From: Palaemon carinicauda
Taxonomy: Eukaryota > Arthropoda > Malacostraca > Decapoda > Palaemonidae
Assembly: GCF_036898095.1 (NCBI RefSeq)
Contig: NC_090739.1
Coordinates: 103,021,019-103,085,018, forward strand
Direction: 5' to 3'
Length of the DNA: 64,000 nt
This document shows, piece by piece, positions 9,380 to 19,420 of the stretch. A program made the translations under genes and the position numbers. The notes below the pieces were generated by a model. That model was not told the DNA's origin, did no database searches, and saw nothing but the letters and a program-made list of their open reading frames with translations. Positions within the stretch are counted from its first letter, which is position 1. Each line of letters starts with the position of its first letter.

Positions 9380-12009
9380 GATGTCAGGATGCTTGAAAAC
9401 TTTAAATCAATCAATCTCCTGCTCGTCAGCGCTCTTCTGACCGTCACCGCTCTCCTGTTCGTCACCGCTCTCCTGTTCGTCAGCGCTCTCCTGTTCGTCA
9501 GCGCTCTTCTGAGGACCATCGCCCCACTGCTCGCCAGCGCTCCCCTGTGGTCTCCGAATATCCTGCAGTTCCTGTTGTGCGCCCCGCGCGCCATCAGTCT
9601 CCTGAGCGCCCTCGCGATCCTCAGCTTGTTCCTGCACAACATCGCTCGTGTTTTTCAGCGCGTTTCCAAGACGCTCTTACGCCCACGCAACTCCTGTTCC
9701 TGTGCCTGTTCGTGAACGTTTGCCTCTGCGCCCCGCGCCGACTGTTCCCTCACAGGATTCCACGCGTCGCCCTCTTGCTCGCCAGCGATCACAGACGCTT
9801 CAACATTCGCCTGCTCGTCAGCGTTCTCCTGCGCGTCAGCGATCACCTGAACATCGGCGATCTCCAGACCGCCCGCGTGACCTATCGCCTGCGCGCAAGC
9901 GTTCTCCAACGCGCCGTCGCCCAGAAGATCTGGAAGGACATGGGGCGCCCTCTGTTAGCTCTCCCTCGCGCGGTCGTTCGCTTACGCGATCTACGCGCTA
10001 TCGCTCGCCAACGTGTCACCATGCGCCAACGCGCCATCGCTCGCCTACGCGCCAGCGTTCACCAGCGCACCACCGATCGCCTGCTCGCAATCGCTCTCTC
10101 ACGCGCTACAAGTCTCCTGAACGTCGTCGTCAGCGATCATCGGAGCGTTCTCGCTCGCCCGCGCGTCAACACGCTCCCTTGCCGACGCGTCAACGCATTC
10201 GTTCACCAGCTCGCCCATGCGCTCGTTCGCCTGTACGCCCTCACCCCCACTCGCCCGCGCGACTGCTCGCCTGCGTGCTCGCGCGACCACCGTTCGCGCT
10301 GGATTTTGCAGCCCGTGACAGCAGCAAGAACGCGTGTCGCCAGACCGCGCTCAGGATCGCCTCCACCAAAGCGCAGGACACTTGTGCAGGATAGGGAAGA
10401 CACTTCAGAGAGGTCAGTGCGTCTTTCTTCCCCTTTTCCTTTTCAGGCAGGTCCAGTGGTGTCCACTCCGAAGGATCGCCCGATCCCCTTCCCTCCAGCG
10501 GGGATTTCGGACTCTGTGTCCGTGGAGCGACAGACTTGGTTTGGTCGTCTGATGCGGGCGTAAGTAAAGGCTATGAAGCCAGCACTCGCCGATCAAGGTC
10601 ACAAGCCAACGACTGCCTCACCTCCGCTGAAGAGAAGGAGTGGAGTGGACTTCGTGGTGACTTCCCCCAGGGAGAAGTTGGTTCCTAAGAGGTCTGTCGG
10701 GAAGGCCCCATACCCTTCGCAGGCGTTTTCTCCTTCTCCCGTGGACGAGGCTTTTCCGTCCTCAGGTGAGTCCAGTGAGGTGTTAGTCTTCCCCTCGGCA
10801 CCAAGGGGGAAGCCTTCTCTTCATGGAGGAGAATCGTCTCGCGCGGAAGGTGCTCTCCGAACCTCTTTGTTGGGATTCTGTATCCCTCCCAGGAGGGAAC
10901 CCAAGGACTCCAAGACCATCCCGAAATCGTCTTCAAGGATTCGCCAGGAACCCGCTGCTCCCCGGGAGAACGTCCACGCTTTGTCCCAGGAAGAGATTCC
11001 GGGGACGGGAGACTTAGCTGCCAGCCCGCAAGCAGACCAGCAGGAATCTGAACATGACTTCTGGCAGGTCCTTAGCCTGATGAGGCAACTCATCGAGTTC
11101 ATGGACCCCGTGATCGCCCCCCGAGAAGGCAAGGACACGGTCCTGGACCAAGTGTTCGATGTTCAGAAGGCTCCTAAGACCAGTGCGGCTCTGCCCTGGT
11201 CTCGGGGATTGAAGAGTGCCAGAGCCAGTGCCAATGCCCAACTCGCAATTCTTGCCTCCTCCAGTCGTTCCTCTGCCGGGAACAAACTCATCCCACCTCC
11301 TCGTCTCCAGCAGAGGAGGTATTTTGAGATCTTGGGTGAGTCTAGTCTCGCTCTTCCTCTCCATCACTCCGTAGAAAAGCTGGCTAAGGGAGTTCCTTTC
11401 GAGAAGCTCTCCGCCCGACAGGTGTCGTTCTCGGCGTCGGAGATCCTGAGCCATGAGAAGGTCGTGAAGTGCGCCATGCAGGCCACTTCGTGGCTGGATA
11501 TATGGTTAGGAACTCTGGGCATGCTATTGCGCTCTGAGGACTTGTCTAAGGAGACCAATAGGAAGGCCCTGGAGACCTCCTTACTCTCGGGCACCCGCTC
11601 CATCGAGTTCCTGACGCACCAGGTCACCACCCTGTGGGCCAACTCGGTATTGAAGCGGCGCGATGCGGTGACCGAGAGGTTCCACCTGAAGGTCTCCGCC
11701 GTGGATGTCTGTAGGCTCAGACATGCTTCCCTCCTTGGGGAGAATCTGTTGGAGCCACAGGATGTGGACCGAACGGCTGAGAGGTGGAGGAAATCTAGCC
11801 AGGACTCCCTCCTCCATAGGGCCCTTACAGCTCGGCCCTATAAGCTTCCAGCTCCGCAGCAACAGCAGCAGCAGCAGCCTCGTAAGGCACCGGCAGCTAA
11901 GAAAGTGGTGTCTAAGCCCCAGCCCTTTCCAGCCAAGGTCAAGAGGGGCGGTAAGTCCTCCAGGGGAGGCAAGACTCCTAGAGGGAGCGGCCGCGGCCGC
12001 AAACACTAG
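9380..12009 (+). pseudogene. gag of E2, C-terminal part: RS-like repeats, capsid-like core, RG tail
   Basis: This continues the gag interrupted by the LINE. About 9410-10300 is a degenerate repeat encoding (R)QRSP(A/V/T)-type units, an Arg/Ser/Pro-rich domain resembling RS domains of splicing factors. From 10573 to 12009 one frame stays open for 478 codons. It includes the DFWQVLSLMRQLIEFMDPV and ATSWLDIWLGTLGMLLRSED blocks shared with E3 and E5, a short poly-Gln, and a basic Gly/Arg/Ser tail ending RGSGRGRKH. A frame change lies near 10290-10390, and a TAA at 10561-10563 replaces a Val codon of E3. Long overlapping ORFs in the repeat zone arise from the repeat itself. A polypyrimidine-CAG at 10431-10446 is also present in E3. 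Confidence 0.82.
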
Positions 12010-12081
12010 GAGTGGCAATCTCATCGCGTGTCCACCTGTGGGGGGATGCCTTCGACGTTGCATGCACAAGTGGCAGCAACA

Positions 12082-13266
12082 CGGGGCCGATGCTTGGACG
12101 GTTTCGGTAATCGGCCAAGGCTATCGCGTCCCGTTCATAACATCTCAACCTCCCCTGACAGCGAATCCAGTGTCGTTGAGCTCCTATGCCATGGGATCGG
12201 TAAAGGGGCTAGCCCTTCGGGCAGAAGTCGAGACCACGCTCAAGAAGGATGCTCTCCAGGAGGTCGTCGACGGCTCCCCAGGCTTCTTCAGTCGACTCTT
12301 TCTTGTAAAGAAGGCGTCTGGAGGCTGGAGACCTGTCATCGACCTCTCGGCTCTGAACGGGTTTGTCAAGCAAACTCGGTTCAGCATGGAGACAGCAGAC
12401 ACGGTCAGACTTGCGGTGAGACCACAAGACTTCATGTGCACACTGGATCTAAAGGACGCGTACTTCCACATCCCAATCCATCCGTCTTCCAGGAAGTACT
12501 TGAGATTCAGCCTAGACGACAAGATCTACCAGTTCAAGGTGCTGTGTTTCGGTCTCTCCACAGCACCTCAGGTGTTCACCAGAGTGTTCACACTGATTTC
12601 ATCTTGGGCGCACAGGAACGGCATCTGTCTCCTTTGTTATCTGGACGACTGGCTGATCCTAGCAGACTCGGAGTAGACCCTTCTTCGGCACCGAGACAGG
12701 CTTCTAGGTCTTTGCCAGGATCTGGGGATCGTGGTAAACCCCGAGAAGTCCTATCTGCAGCCGTCCCAACGACTGGTTTACCTAGGCATGCTGATAGACA
12801 CCAATCTCCACAAAGCCTTTCCATCAGACGACAGGATAGCAAGGCTGAGGAGGGTGGCGGAACCCTTCCTCAGGCGAGAAGAGCTCCCGCCCAATCGTGG
12901 TTGCGTCTCTTAGGTCACCTGTCCTCCCTGGCTCGTCTGGTTCCAAACGGCCGCCTCAGGATGAGATCCCTGCAGTGGCGGCTCAAGTCCCGGTGGAATC
13001 AAGGATCCGATCCCCCGGACGTTCAGGTCCCGATATGATCTTTGGAACGGACGGACCTGCGGTGGTGGCTGGTCGACGAGAACCTGCGAAAGGGAGTGAG
13101 TCTTCTCGTCCTCCCCCCGGAATTGACACTGTTTTCGGACGCGTCAAAAGAAGGGTGGGGGGCGCACGTTCTGAACCAGAGGACCTCAGACTTTTGGTCA
13201 GAATCAGAAAAGTGCCTGCACATCAACCTGCTAGAGTTGAAGGCCGTCTTTCTGGCTCTTCAATAG
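12082..13266 (+). pseudogene. DIRS reverse transcriptase and start of RNase H (E2)
   Basis: The RT is read in frame 2 and overlaps the 3' end of gag in another frame. Blocks in order: GYRVPFITSQPPLT, FFSRLFLVKKASGGWRPVIDLSALN, LDLKDAYFHIPIHPSSRKYLRF, CFGLSTAPQVFTRVF and the active site YLDDWLILADS (about 12638-12670). This is the DIRS RT type. Breaks relative to E3: a TAG at 12674, a 1-nt loss near 12888 that changes frame, a TGA at 13036, and a TAG at 13264 inside RNase H. The RNase H start contains FSDASKEGWGAHV and LLELKAVFLAL (first catalytic Asp and Glu). It would copy element RNA and remove the template. Confidence 0.88.
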
Positions 13267-13293
13267 TTCCAACGGACCCTGGCGGGTCACTCC

Positions 13294-14937
13294 GTGGTGG
13301 TGATGAGCGACAACACCACGGTAGTGGCTTATATCAACAAGCAGGGAGGCACTTTTTCGCAGCAGCTATCCCATCTTGCAGTAGAGATTCTGAGGTGGAC
13401 CGAAGTCCACTCGATAACACTATTAGCTCGCTTCATTCCTGGCAAGAGGAATGTGCTCGCCGACAGGCTGAGCAGGGCCTCGCAGATAGTGAGTACCGAG
13501 TGGTCTTTGGATCCTCAGATAGCCAACAAAGTCCTGACTGTGGGGTTCCCCGACAGTGGACCTGTTTGCGACAGCGTTGAATTTCAAGCTGCCTCTGTAC
13601 TGCTCCCCAGTCCCAGACCCCAAGGCGCTATGGCAAGATGCTTTCCAGCAACGTTGGGACAACATCGACGTGTACGCCTTCCCACCGTTCTGTCTGATGA
13701 GAAGGGTGCTCAACAGGGCCAGACTATCGGTCAACTGTTCGATGACTCTGGTAACTCCGCTATGGCATCATGCGGAATGGTTCCCGGACCTTCTGCAGCT
13801 CCCGAGAGAACTTCCTCGATGACACGAGTTTCTCAGACAACCCCACTCCAACATCCCTCACAGGGCCGTGGCCTCGCTTCGGCTTCACGCCTGGAGACTG
13901 TCCAGCGTCTCCTTACGGAGAGAGGCTTTTCGCAACAGGTTGCGGAGAGAATGTCTTGGCACCTGCGAAAGTCCTCTGAGGGAGTCTACCAGGTGAAGTG
14001 GAGAGTCTTTTGTGGTTGGTGTCGTGGGAGGGGTATCTCTCCACTTGATACCACTATTCCAGCAATAGCGGATTTCCTCGTATATCTGCGGGAGGAAATG
14101 CGTCTTTCTGTCTCGGCAGTGAAAGGCTATCGCTCAGCTTTAAGCTTGGCTTTCAGGCTGAAAGGCGTGGACATTTCTTCCTCGCTAAAACTCTCTCTAC
14201 TCATACGTAGCTATGAGCTTACCTGCCCCCAGTCGGAAGTGAGACCCCCTCCTTGGAACGTGGTTCGGGTCCTCAGGGCTCTTACGAGACCTCCCTTCGA
14301 ACAATTACGCCAGGCCTCCGATCGCCACCTGTCTTGGAAAACGGCTTTCCTGCTCGCTTTGGCTTCGGCCAAGCGGGTTAGTGAACTTCATGGTCTCTCG
14401 TACGACATCGCCCATTCAAGGGGATGGGGGGAGGTAACGTTCAGGTTCGTCCCTGAGTTTGTTGCCAAGACTCAGAATCCTGGGGTGCCGGAGCCTTGGT
14501 TCGACTCTTTCAGGATCGCGAGTCTCCGTTCTGTAACAAGCGACCCAGACCAGCTGCTACTATGTCCAGTGAGGTGTCTGAGGTACTACTTGAAGAGAAC
14601 AGCTGCAGTCCGTCCTCAAGTGCGAGCGTTGTTTGTAAGCACAGGCAGGTCGAAGAGGAGGGTCACCAGGAACACCATCTCGGCTTGGATTCGAAAGGTT
14701 ATCCACCACGCCTTGAATCCAAACCCTCCTCCGTCACGTCGCCCTAGGGCACACGATGTCAGGGGTGTTGCTACGTCCCTGACCTTCAAGAGAAACTTCT
14801 CTGTGACGCAGGTGCTTCAAGCTGGGGTCTGGAAGCGTCAGACGACCTTCACAGCCCACTACCTGCAGGACGTGACCCACAGGAGCCTCGATACGTTTTC
14901 TATCGGCCCTGTGGTGGCTGCGCAACAGCTGGTCTAA
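13294..14937 (+). CDS. RNase H (C-terminal half)-tyrosine recombinase of E2, intact frame
   Basis: A 547-codon open frame. It begins in the RNase H domain (MSDNTTVVAYINKQGG; later NVLADRLSRA, giving the third and fourth acidic residues), continues through a linker, then a YR from about 13890. YR parts: SAM-like N-terminal domain (VYQVKWRVFCGWCRGRG...VKGYRSALSLAF), first Arg in ASAKRVSELHG, HxxR box AHDVRGVAT, GVWKRQTTFTAHYLQDV with the Tyr nucleophile, and terminal VVAAQQLV. All expected R, HxxR and Y residues are present. The true start lies upstream in the RT-RNase H frame and is blocked by the TAG at 13264, so this ATG is merely the first in the open part. It is the only uninterrupted YR in the window and catalyses circle integration in DIRS elements. 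Confidence 0.85.
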   Translation: MVVMSDNTTVVAYINKQGGTFSQQLSHLAVEILRWTEVHSITLLARFIPGKRNVLADRLSRASQIVSTEWSLDPQIANKVLTVGFPDSGPVCDSVEFQAASVLLPSPRPQGAMARCFPATLGQHRRVRLPTVLSDEKGAQQGQTIGQLFDDSGNSAMASCGMVPGPSAAPERTSSMTRVSQTTPLQHPSQGRGLASASRLETVQRLLTERGFSQQVAERMSWHLRKSSEGVYQVKWRVFCGWCRGRGISPLDTTIPAIADFLVYLREEMRLSVSAVKGYRSALSLAFRLKGVDISSSLKLSLLIRSYELTCPQSEVRPPPWNVVRVLRALTRPPFEQLRQASDRHLSWKTAFLLALASAKRVSELHGLSYDIAHSRGWGEVTFRFVPEFVAKTQNPGVPEPWFDSFRIASLRSVTSDPDQLLLCPVRCLRYYLKRTAAVRPQVRALFVSTGRSKRRVTRNTISAWIRKVIHHALNPNPPPSRRPRAHDVRGVATSLTFKRNFSVTQVLQAGVWKRQTTFTAHYLQDVTHRSLDTFSIGPVVAAQQLV

Positions 14938-15410
14938 CCTTAGGCTCCTTTATGGACAAGTAGCAGTAGGTTGAGGGCGTTGTTACCCGGTTTTAGTCTG
15001 CGTGAATGAAAGAGTATGTCTGACCCTTTCTTCTTTCTTCATTCTCCCCTCTCTTGGGGAAGTAGCATTCTGGTCTTCGCATAGCTGACCTCGACCTCTG
15101 CAGGTAACCCATGCTTCCTTGTGCTCCTAGTATTAAGCTTAATACTGTCGCGTCCCCTATACCCTGACGAGGTGGTATTGGGAACGTCCTATCCTAGATT
15201 CCTATCTAAAGGTCTCAAGGTCAACTTCATAGGACGAGTCACGCTTTCCTCCACACACAACTTATGTAGGCCACTCGTTCCTAGCGAAGCAAGGAACTTA
15301 TGAGGTGCAGGGGCTCCTTCTCTCAAGTGCTACTCACTGAGGGGCGGAGTCCCCGGGCAAAGCCGAAGTCAGTAAGGCTGGGGACTTTCCACCCTTCCTA
15401 AGGGGTAAGT
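14938..15410 (+). other. E2 3' untranslated region
   Basis: Non-coding sequence between the YR stop and the ICR, conserved in E1, E3, E4 and E5. Shared marks include GGCGTTGTTACCCGGTTTTAG, CTCTCTTGGGGAA and CCTGACGAGGTGGTATTGG. I see no gene and no clear polyadenylation signal. Confidence 0.7.
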
Positions 15411-15515
15411 CACCCAATGTAAATAGCGTGGTTTGTATTTTGGTTACGGAACAAATGACAAATTCGGAGATAATTTGTATTTTTCCTAACCATACATACC
15501 TTAGCTATTTACACA
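15411..15515 (+). repeat. E2 internal complementary region (ICR)
   Basis: The first part (15411-15455) is the reverse complement of the outermost left end (3505-3545). The second part (15456-15515) is the reverse complement of the outermost right end (15711-15767). Read together on the - strand it spells right end joined to left end (GAATTTGTCAT then TTGTTCCGTAAC), the junction expected for a DIRS circle. ICRs template completion of the element ends during DIRS replication. Confidence 0.88.
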
Positions 15516-15558
15516 TATTTGCCCGCCAACCTTGGCCCCCAAGTCAAGTCCTACCTCT

Positions 15559-15767
15559 AAGTGAAGTGAAGCAAATCACCGGTGTGTGGGGGGGGGGAGG
15601 GGTAGCAAGCTATCCCTTCCCCTACCCCCGCTAACTAGCGCGGGGGTAGTTAACCCTCTTTAAAAACTATTGGCTCATCATTTCAGCTACGCCGAAAGGT
15701 AAACCGAATGTAAATAGCTAAGGTTTGTATGGTTAGGAAAAATACAAATTATCTCCGAATTTGTCAT
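15559..15767 (+). repeat. E2 right inverted terminal repeat
   Basis: Inverted match to the left ITR, from AGTGAAGTGAAGCAAATCAC through a 10-nt G run, CCCCCGCTAACTAGCGCGGG and TTTCAGCTACGCCGAAAGG. The last 57 bp (AAATAGCTAAGGTTTGTATG...GAATTTGTCAT) are unique to right ends and complementary to the ICR. Confidence 0.88.
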
Positions 15768-16317
15768 ATTTGCATTGGTTATGCCTATTTGTTTGCAATC
15801 ATTCATCTAACTTGAGTACAGTCACATGCTGGTGCACTCCTATCTATTTGCAAACAACCTCACTCACCGGTTGATATGTGAGCTTATACTGTTGATGTGC
15901 TCTCACCTCCCTTAATCCCAGGTATACATGGGATAGATAATACAAACACACGCAAGCATTCTTATTCTGTGCCTCTTCAGCTCGGTTCAAGACTATTGAT
16001 TAATGGAAAAGCACTCCGGTGATTTTGACAAAGTTTTGGCATTAGACTCTCGCCCACAGATGCATAAGCGATCGAGATTACCAAGATGCATCTCCTATGT
16101 TGAAAATTACAAATTGCCCCTTATGCTTGTTGTCTATGGTAGGGGCAACGATAAAACACCGAACCAAACCATCATTGGAACATTAATCATCTAGGGAACC
16201 ACCTTTAGATTGTCTCCTAAAGAAAGGTGTTGCCTTCTCCTCAGTTGCTCATGACGGTGATCCTCTTTGGAACAAAACCTCTCTTGCTTACTATAGTGAG
16301 TACCCTTTTCGTGGAAT
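15768..16317. other. spacer after E2
   Basis: No gene is supported. It contains loose echoes of the 30-bp minisatellite (TTTGCAATCATTCATC, TTTGCAAACAACCTCACTCACC at about 15790-15862), suggesting E2 inserted into the decayed edge of that array. Confidence 0.5.
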
Positions 16318-16870
16318 GACATCACAATGCGCACATCTTTTGGAACATTACCACAATGCGCGCATCTTTTGGAACATTACCACAATGCGCGCATCTTTTG
16401 GATCATTACCACAATGCGAGCATCTTTTGGAACATTACCACAATGCGTGCATCTTTTGGATCATTACCACAATGCGGGCATCTTTTGGAACGTTACCACA
16501 TTGCAAGCATCTTTTGGAACATTACCACAATGCGAGCATCTTTTGGATCATTACCACAATGCGAGCATCTTTTGGAACGTTACCACATTGCAAGCATCTT
16601 TTGGAACGTAACCACGATGGGAGCATCTTAAGGATTGTCACCACGATATGAGCATATTTTGGAACGTTACCACGATGCGAGCATCTATTGGAACGTGACC
16701 ACAATGTGAGTATCTATTGGAATGTGACCACGATGCGAGCATATATTGGAACGCGACCACGATGCGAGCATCTTTTGGAACGGGACCGCGATGGGGCATC
16801 TTTTGTAAAGTGACCACGATGCCAGCATCTTTGGAACGTGACCACAGATGCTTGCGATGTAAGCATTGTT
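16318..16870 (+). repeat. minisatellite, 29-bp period, about 18 copies
   Basis: The unit is approximately CCACAATGCGAGCATCTTTT plus GGAACATTA. Copies alternate GGAACATTACC, GGATCATTACC and GGAACGTTACC endings and become more divergent after about 16610. The 29-bp period rotates through all three frames, so the overlapping short ORFs are artefacts of the repeat. Confidence 0.93.
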
Positions 16871-17054
16871 TGGACTGTTACCCATTTTTGTTCATTATCA
16901 CTAACCTGTTAGCAATTGCTCACTCCTACAGTACCTCCATCTCCAGTTTGCTCTTCCATCAGAGTTATACTAGATACACTACTAGGTGTTTGAGCTTTAT
17001 TGAGAGAGTGCCATCACACAAGTACATAATAATAATTTGCAACTCCAACTGCTC

Positions 17055-17175
17055 AAGTGGTTGCTTATGATCCATTTTGCACCCTCTCACCTGATTGCAA
17101 TTGATTACATATCCTTTTACCTGCCTGCTAGATCGGTCTCCCATGGAAGTAGCACTACTAGCCCTCTCATTTTTT
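17055..17175 (+). repeat. diverged copy of the sequence flanking the E2 insertion
   Basis: TTTGCACCCTCTCACCTGATTGCAATTGATTACAT resembles the 30-bp minisatellite unit. The following TCTCCCATGGAAGTAGCACTACTAGCCCTCTCATTTTTTT resembles 3462-3500, which lies between that array and E2. Both parts occur in the same order, so this is a second, older copy of the array-plus-flank unit. Confidence 0.6.
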
Positions 17176-18080
17176 TGCCCCTACAAATACAATGTGAGAG
17201 AGAGACTTAGGTTACATAGTGAAGATAAGGAAAATGACCTACAATTGCTCCTACTCAGGTACTAAAACTCAGGTTTGTTTAGTTATGAAGAATAAAAATT
17301 ATTTCTGTGAGAATGCTCGATCTGGTAATTTTGAGCCTTGCAGGCAGGGTGCCGATTTAGTGGTTGCACCTAGGCATAAAGATTATAGCTGTCACAAGCT
17401 GTTCCCCACCTAGATGTTGGCACCTTGCACCCCCTCACAAAGGTCAACCTCCAAGCCCATCCCTGGCTTTGCTCCCCCATGTTACACCCGAAAAATCCTT
17501 GAGACAGTAAAGATAAGCACAAACGGCAATTGTGGGCTCCTTTACCACAGTCCAAATATTGGGACTGACCCTGAACCAAAGGACTATCAGGTAACAACAA
17601 CCATTTAAAAGCAGACTGGGTCAGAGGTGTAACCGACATGGGCCAGTAAAGAGGGGCAAGGTACCTGCTTCGACGGTATTTATTGTAGGTACATGAAAAG
17701 ACACATTTCACATGTACCAGTATTGTCATGATTATTATTATTGTATGTACCATTTACTGCATTATCATGATTACCATTATTGTACGTATTATTAACTGTA
17801 TTATGTACTTTCAACCATTATTTCAGATGTTGCATATCATTAGATTAATTCCTGTAATGTTATTAGTATGATATGGCAACATTGAACCAGCATTGGCAAC
17901 ACTTATCTGTTGTGTTCCCATGATGCAGTCTGTTCGTCTTCGTCCCCTTAGCTGATAAGTTATCTTTCCTCGTGTCCCACGTATCTTGTGTATTTACTCT
18001 AATAGACATTGAGAACCTGCTTTTTAAGTTGTATCCTTGCCCCACCAATTAAGGTTAATGAAGTTACCAACATGTACATT
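17176..18080. other. intergenic DNA, nothing recognised
   Basis: Short ORFs on both strands (for example 17219-17413 + and 17370-17753 -) have no recognisable motifs. I see no RNA gene or repeat here. Confidence 0.5.
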
Positions 18081-18166
18081 TATAACAAAATTGTAATGGT
18101 ATAGACAAGCTTAGCATGGCCCCTGAGCAAGGATGGTATGCAAAATACTAAAGTGTTTCACAATTA
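18081..18166 (+). pseudogene. U6 snRNA-derived pseudogene
   Basis: It aligns with the U6 body from the ATACTAAAATTGG region to the 3' stem. The TTAGCATGGCCCCTG(A)GCAAGGATG block at about 18111-18135 is nearly unchanged, followed by a decayed ACGCAAATTCGTGAAGCGTTCC region (ATGCAAAATACTAAAGTGTTTCAC). The ACAGAGA box that contacts the 5' splice site reads ATAGACA, and the 5' stem-loop is absent. There is no clear terminal T-run. This is a dispersed snRNA retrocopy and probably not functional. Confidence 0.85.
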
Positions 18167-18478
18167 TAGACTTTAACTTTGTGGGAAGTCTTCACTCCTC
18201 AGGACACACTAGTATTTTCGAGAGGCAGCTCTCCTCCCCTTCAACAGCTCCATCTGCCAGCATAGCTTTAGCAGAAGGGGCTGGAAGATCCAGCCTCCCT
18301 GGAATGTCTCGTTCAAAATTGTTGTCTCCACCTTCAGTTCCTTCCATAGTAACTGTAGAGACACTGGTCACAAAACAGCAATCCCACTGTCAGTAGTTCT
18401 GATAGGAGAGGGTACCAGTCATAATCTGGAATGATGCCATACAGTACAAACCCTGTCAATGACTGCCCCTGCTAACAA

Positions 18479-18727
18479 ATGCACCAAATCTTGCTTGGTT
18501 TACGGGGATGTCATAAAGAGATGGCTGCGCACCTGCTACAATCCCTAGAGTCATTACAAAGAACTAACCAGGTACATCGATCCTATTTCAAGGTACTGAG
18601 TCTTCAAGCGGCTCTCCTTTCACTCCAACACTTTTGCCTTCTTTTGACCGGTGATTTGGTGGTGTGGGTAAGTGGCAGAACCACGGTAGAGAGAAAGATA
18701 ACAATGGAGGGGTATTCTGAGTTTTAG
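18479..18727 (+). pseudogene. possible degenerate RNase H fragment of a DIRS-like element
   Basis: An 82-codon frame contains LSLQAALLSLQHF...LTGDLVVWVSGRTTVERKI. Its spacing resembles the DIRS RNase H segment LELKAVFLAL...LAGHSVVVMSDNTTVVAYI. The acidic residues are lost and no upstream or downstream domain is convincing. It may be chance similarity. Confidence 0.25.
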
Positions 18728-19344
18728 CAAGAAGCTCAGAAATGAAGGGGGATGAGACCTGTCTCCAGCATACTGTACGAGTTACTTTAATGTATGAAAT
18801 TCACTTGTTGGAGGCTAAAGTGAGCAAGAAACCTCTTAGAGGGAATATTTCTGTGTGAGGTAAGACCCAACAATTCAAAGCTGTCTTCGTAAGGGTGGTC
18901 TCCCCTCTCTGAGGACAAGTTTGTTCCAAACTCTATATACATTTTGAGAGCTCCTCTGGAGTGGCAATATCAACTCCTTTCAGCTTAAAGACTTGACTTT
19001 AAGGCTGAGCGATGAGCTTTCACCATTGATCCTAAGAAGAGCTTTGCTCTTTAGAGGTAAAGTAAACATTCTTTTGGTTGTAGGATAGATGGCTTAACCT
19101 AAGCTATTGTTTGTTATTCAATTGCTTTACTAGTGTAGTGACCCGTCCATAATGACACTTAAAAATTTAGGTATGCATAAGTGTCATTTGCACGCACACA
19201 AAATTCAACTCTTCGTAACTAAAAGATGTCAGTTGTGGTTTTAGAGTCTAGCTCTCATGTTACCCCTTCTCACCATGGTATGACTAGTAACTCTCCCTTT
19301 ACTCAAAAGACAGGGAGAGACCGAGTAATTATCAGGGTGACCAG

Positions 19345-19420
<76 letters not shown>

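Larger units (their letters stand above)
3505..15767 (+). mobile_element. DIRS-like retrotransposon E2 (family A), with nested LINE
   Basis: This is the most complete DIRS copy. It spans left end TTTGTTCCGTAACC to right end ...GAATTTGTCAT. The order is left ITR, gag (split by the LINE at about 4801-9357), RT, RNase H, YR, 3' UTR, ICR and right ITR. Removing the LINE leaves about 7.7 kb, close to the 7.65 kb of E3. DIRS elements carry no integrase or protease and integrate circular DNA through the YR, so no target duplication is expected; I see none. Gag, RT and RNase H carry frameshifts and stops. The YR is intact. The ITR subtype is shared with E4. Confidence 0.92.

Noticed and set aside
10411..10446. 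A 34-nt intron (AG|GTCAGT...TTTTCAG) in E2 gag
   Set aside because: Too short for a typical spliceosomal intron, and the upstream frame is also disturbed. I keep only the weaker claim of a recurrent acceptor-like sequence.
9352..10563. Large overlapping ORFs (up to 338 codons) in alternative frames of the E2 gag repeat
   Set aside because: They are frame shadows of the RS-like repeat. Only the RQRSP reading recurs in E3 and E5. The last part of the 338-codon frame (after about 10390) is genuine Gag, the rest is not.
15457..15767. A free-standing 310-bp foldback transposon with about 57-bp inverted ends, repeated at 27255, 34660, 50035 and 51765
   Set aside because: It looks like a MITE, but the first arm is the right-end half of the ICR and the second arm is the right terminus of each DIRS element, so the DIRS structure explains it fully.
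16318..16870. CRISPR-like array or repeat protein gene at the 29-bp repeat
   Set aside because: No spacers; the period rotates the frame, so no single protein repeat is encoded.
17370..17753. 127-codon ORF on the - strand
   Set aside because: No motif, atypical composition and overlap with another spurious frame on +.
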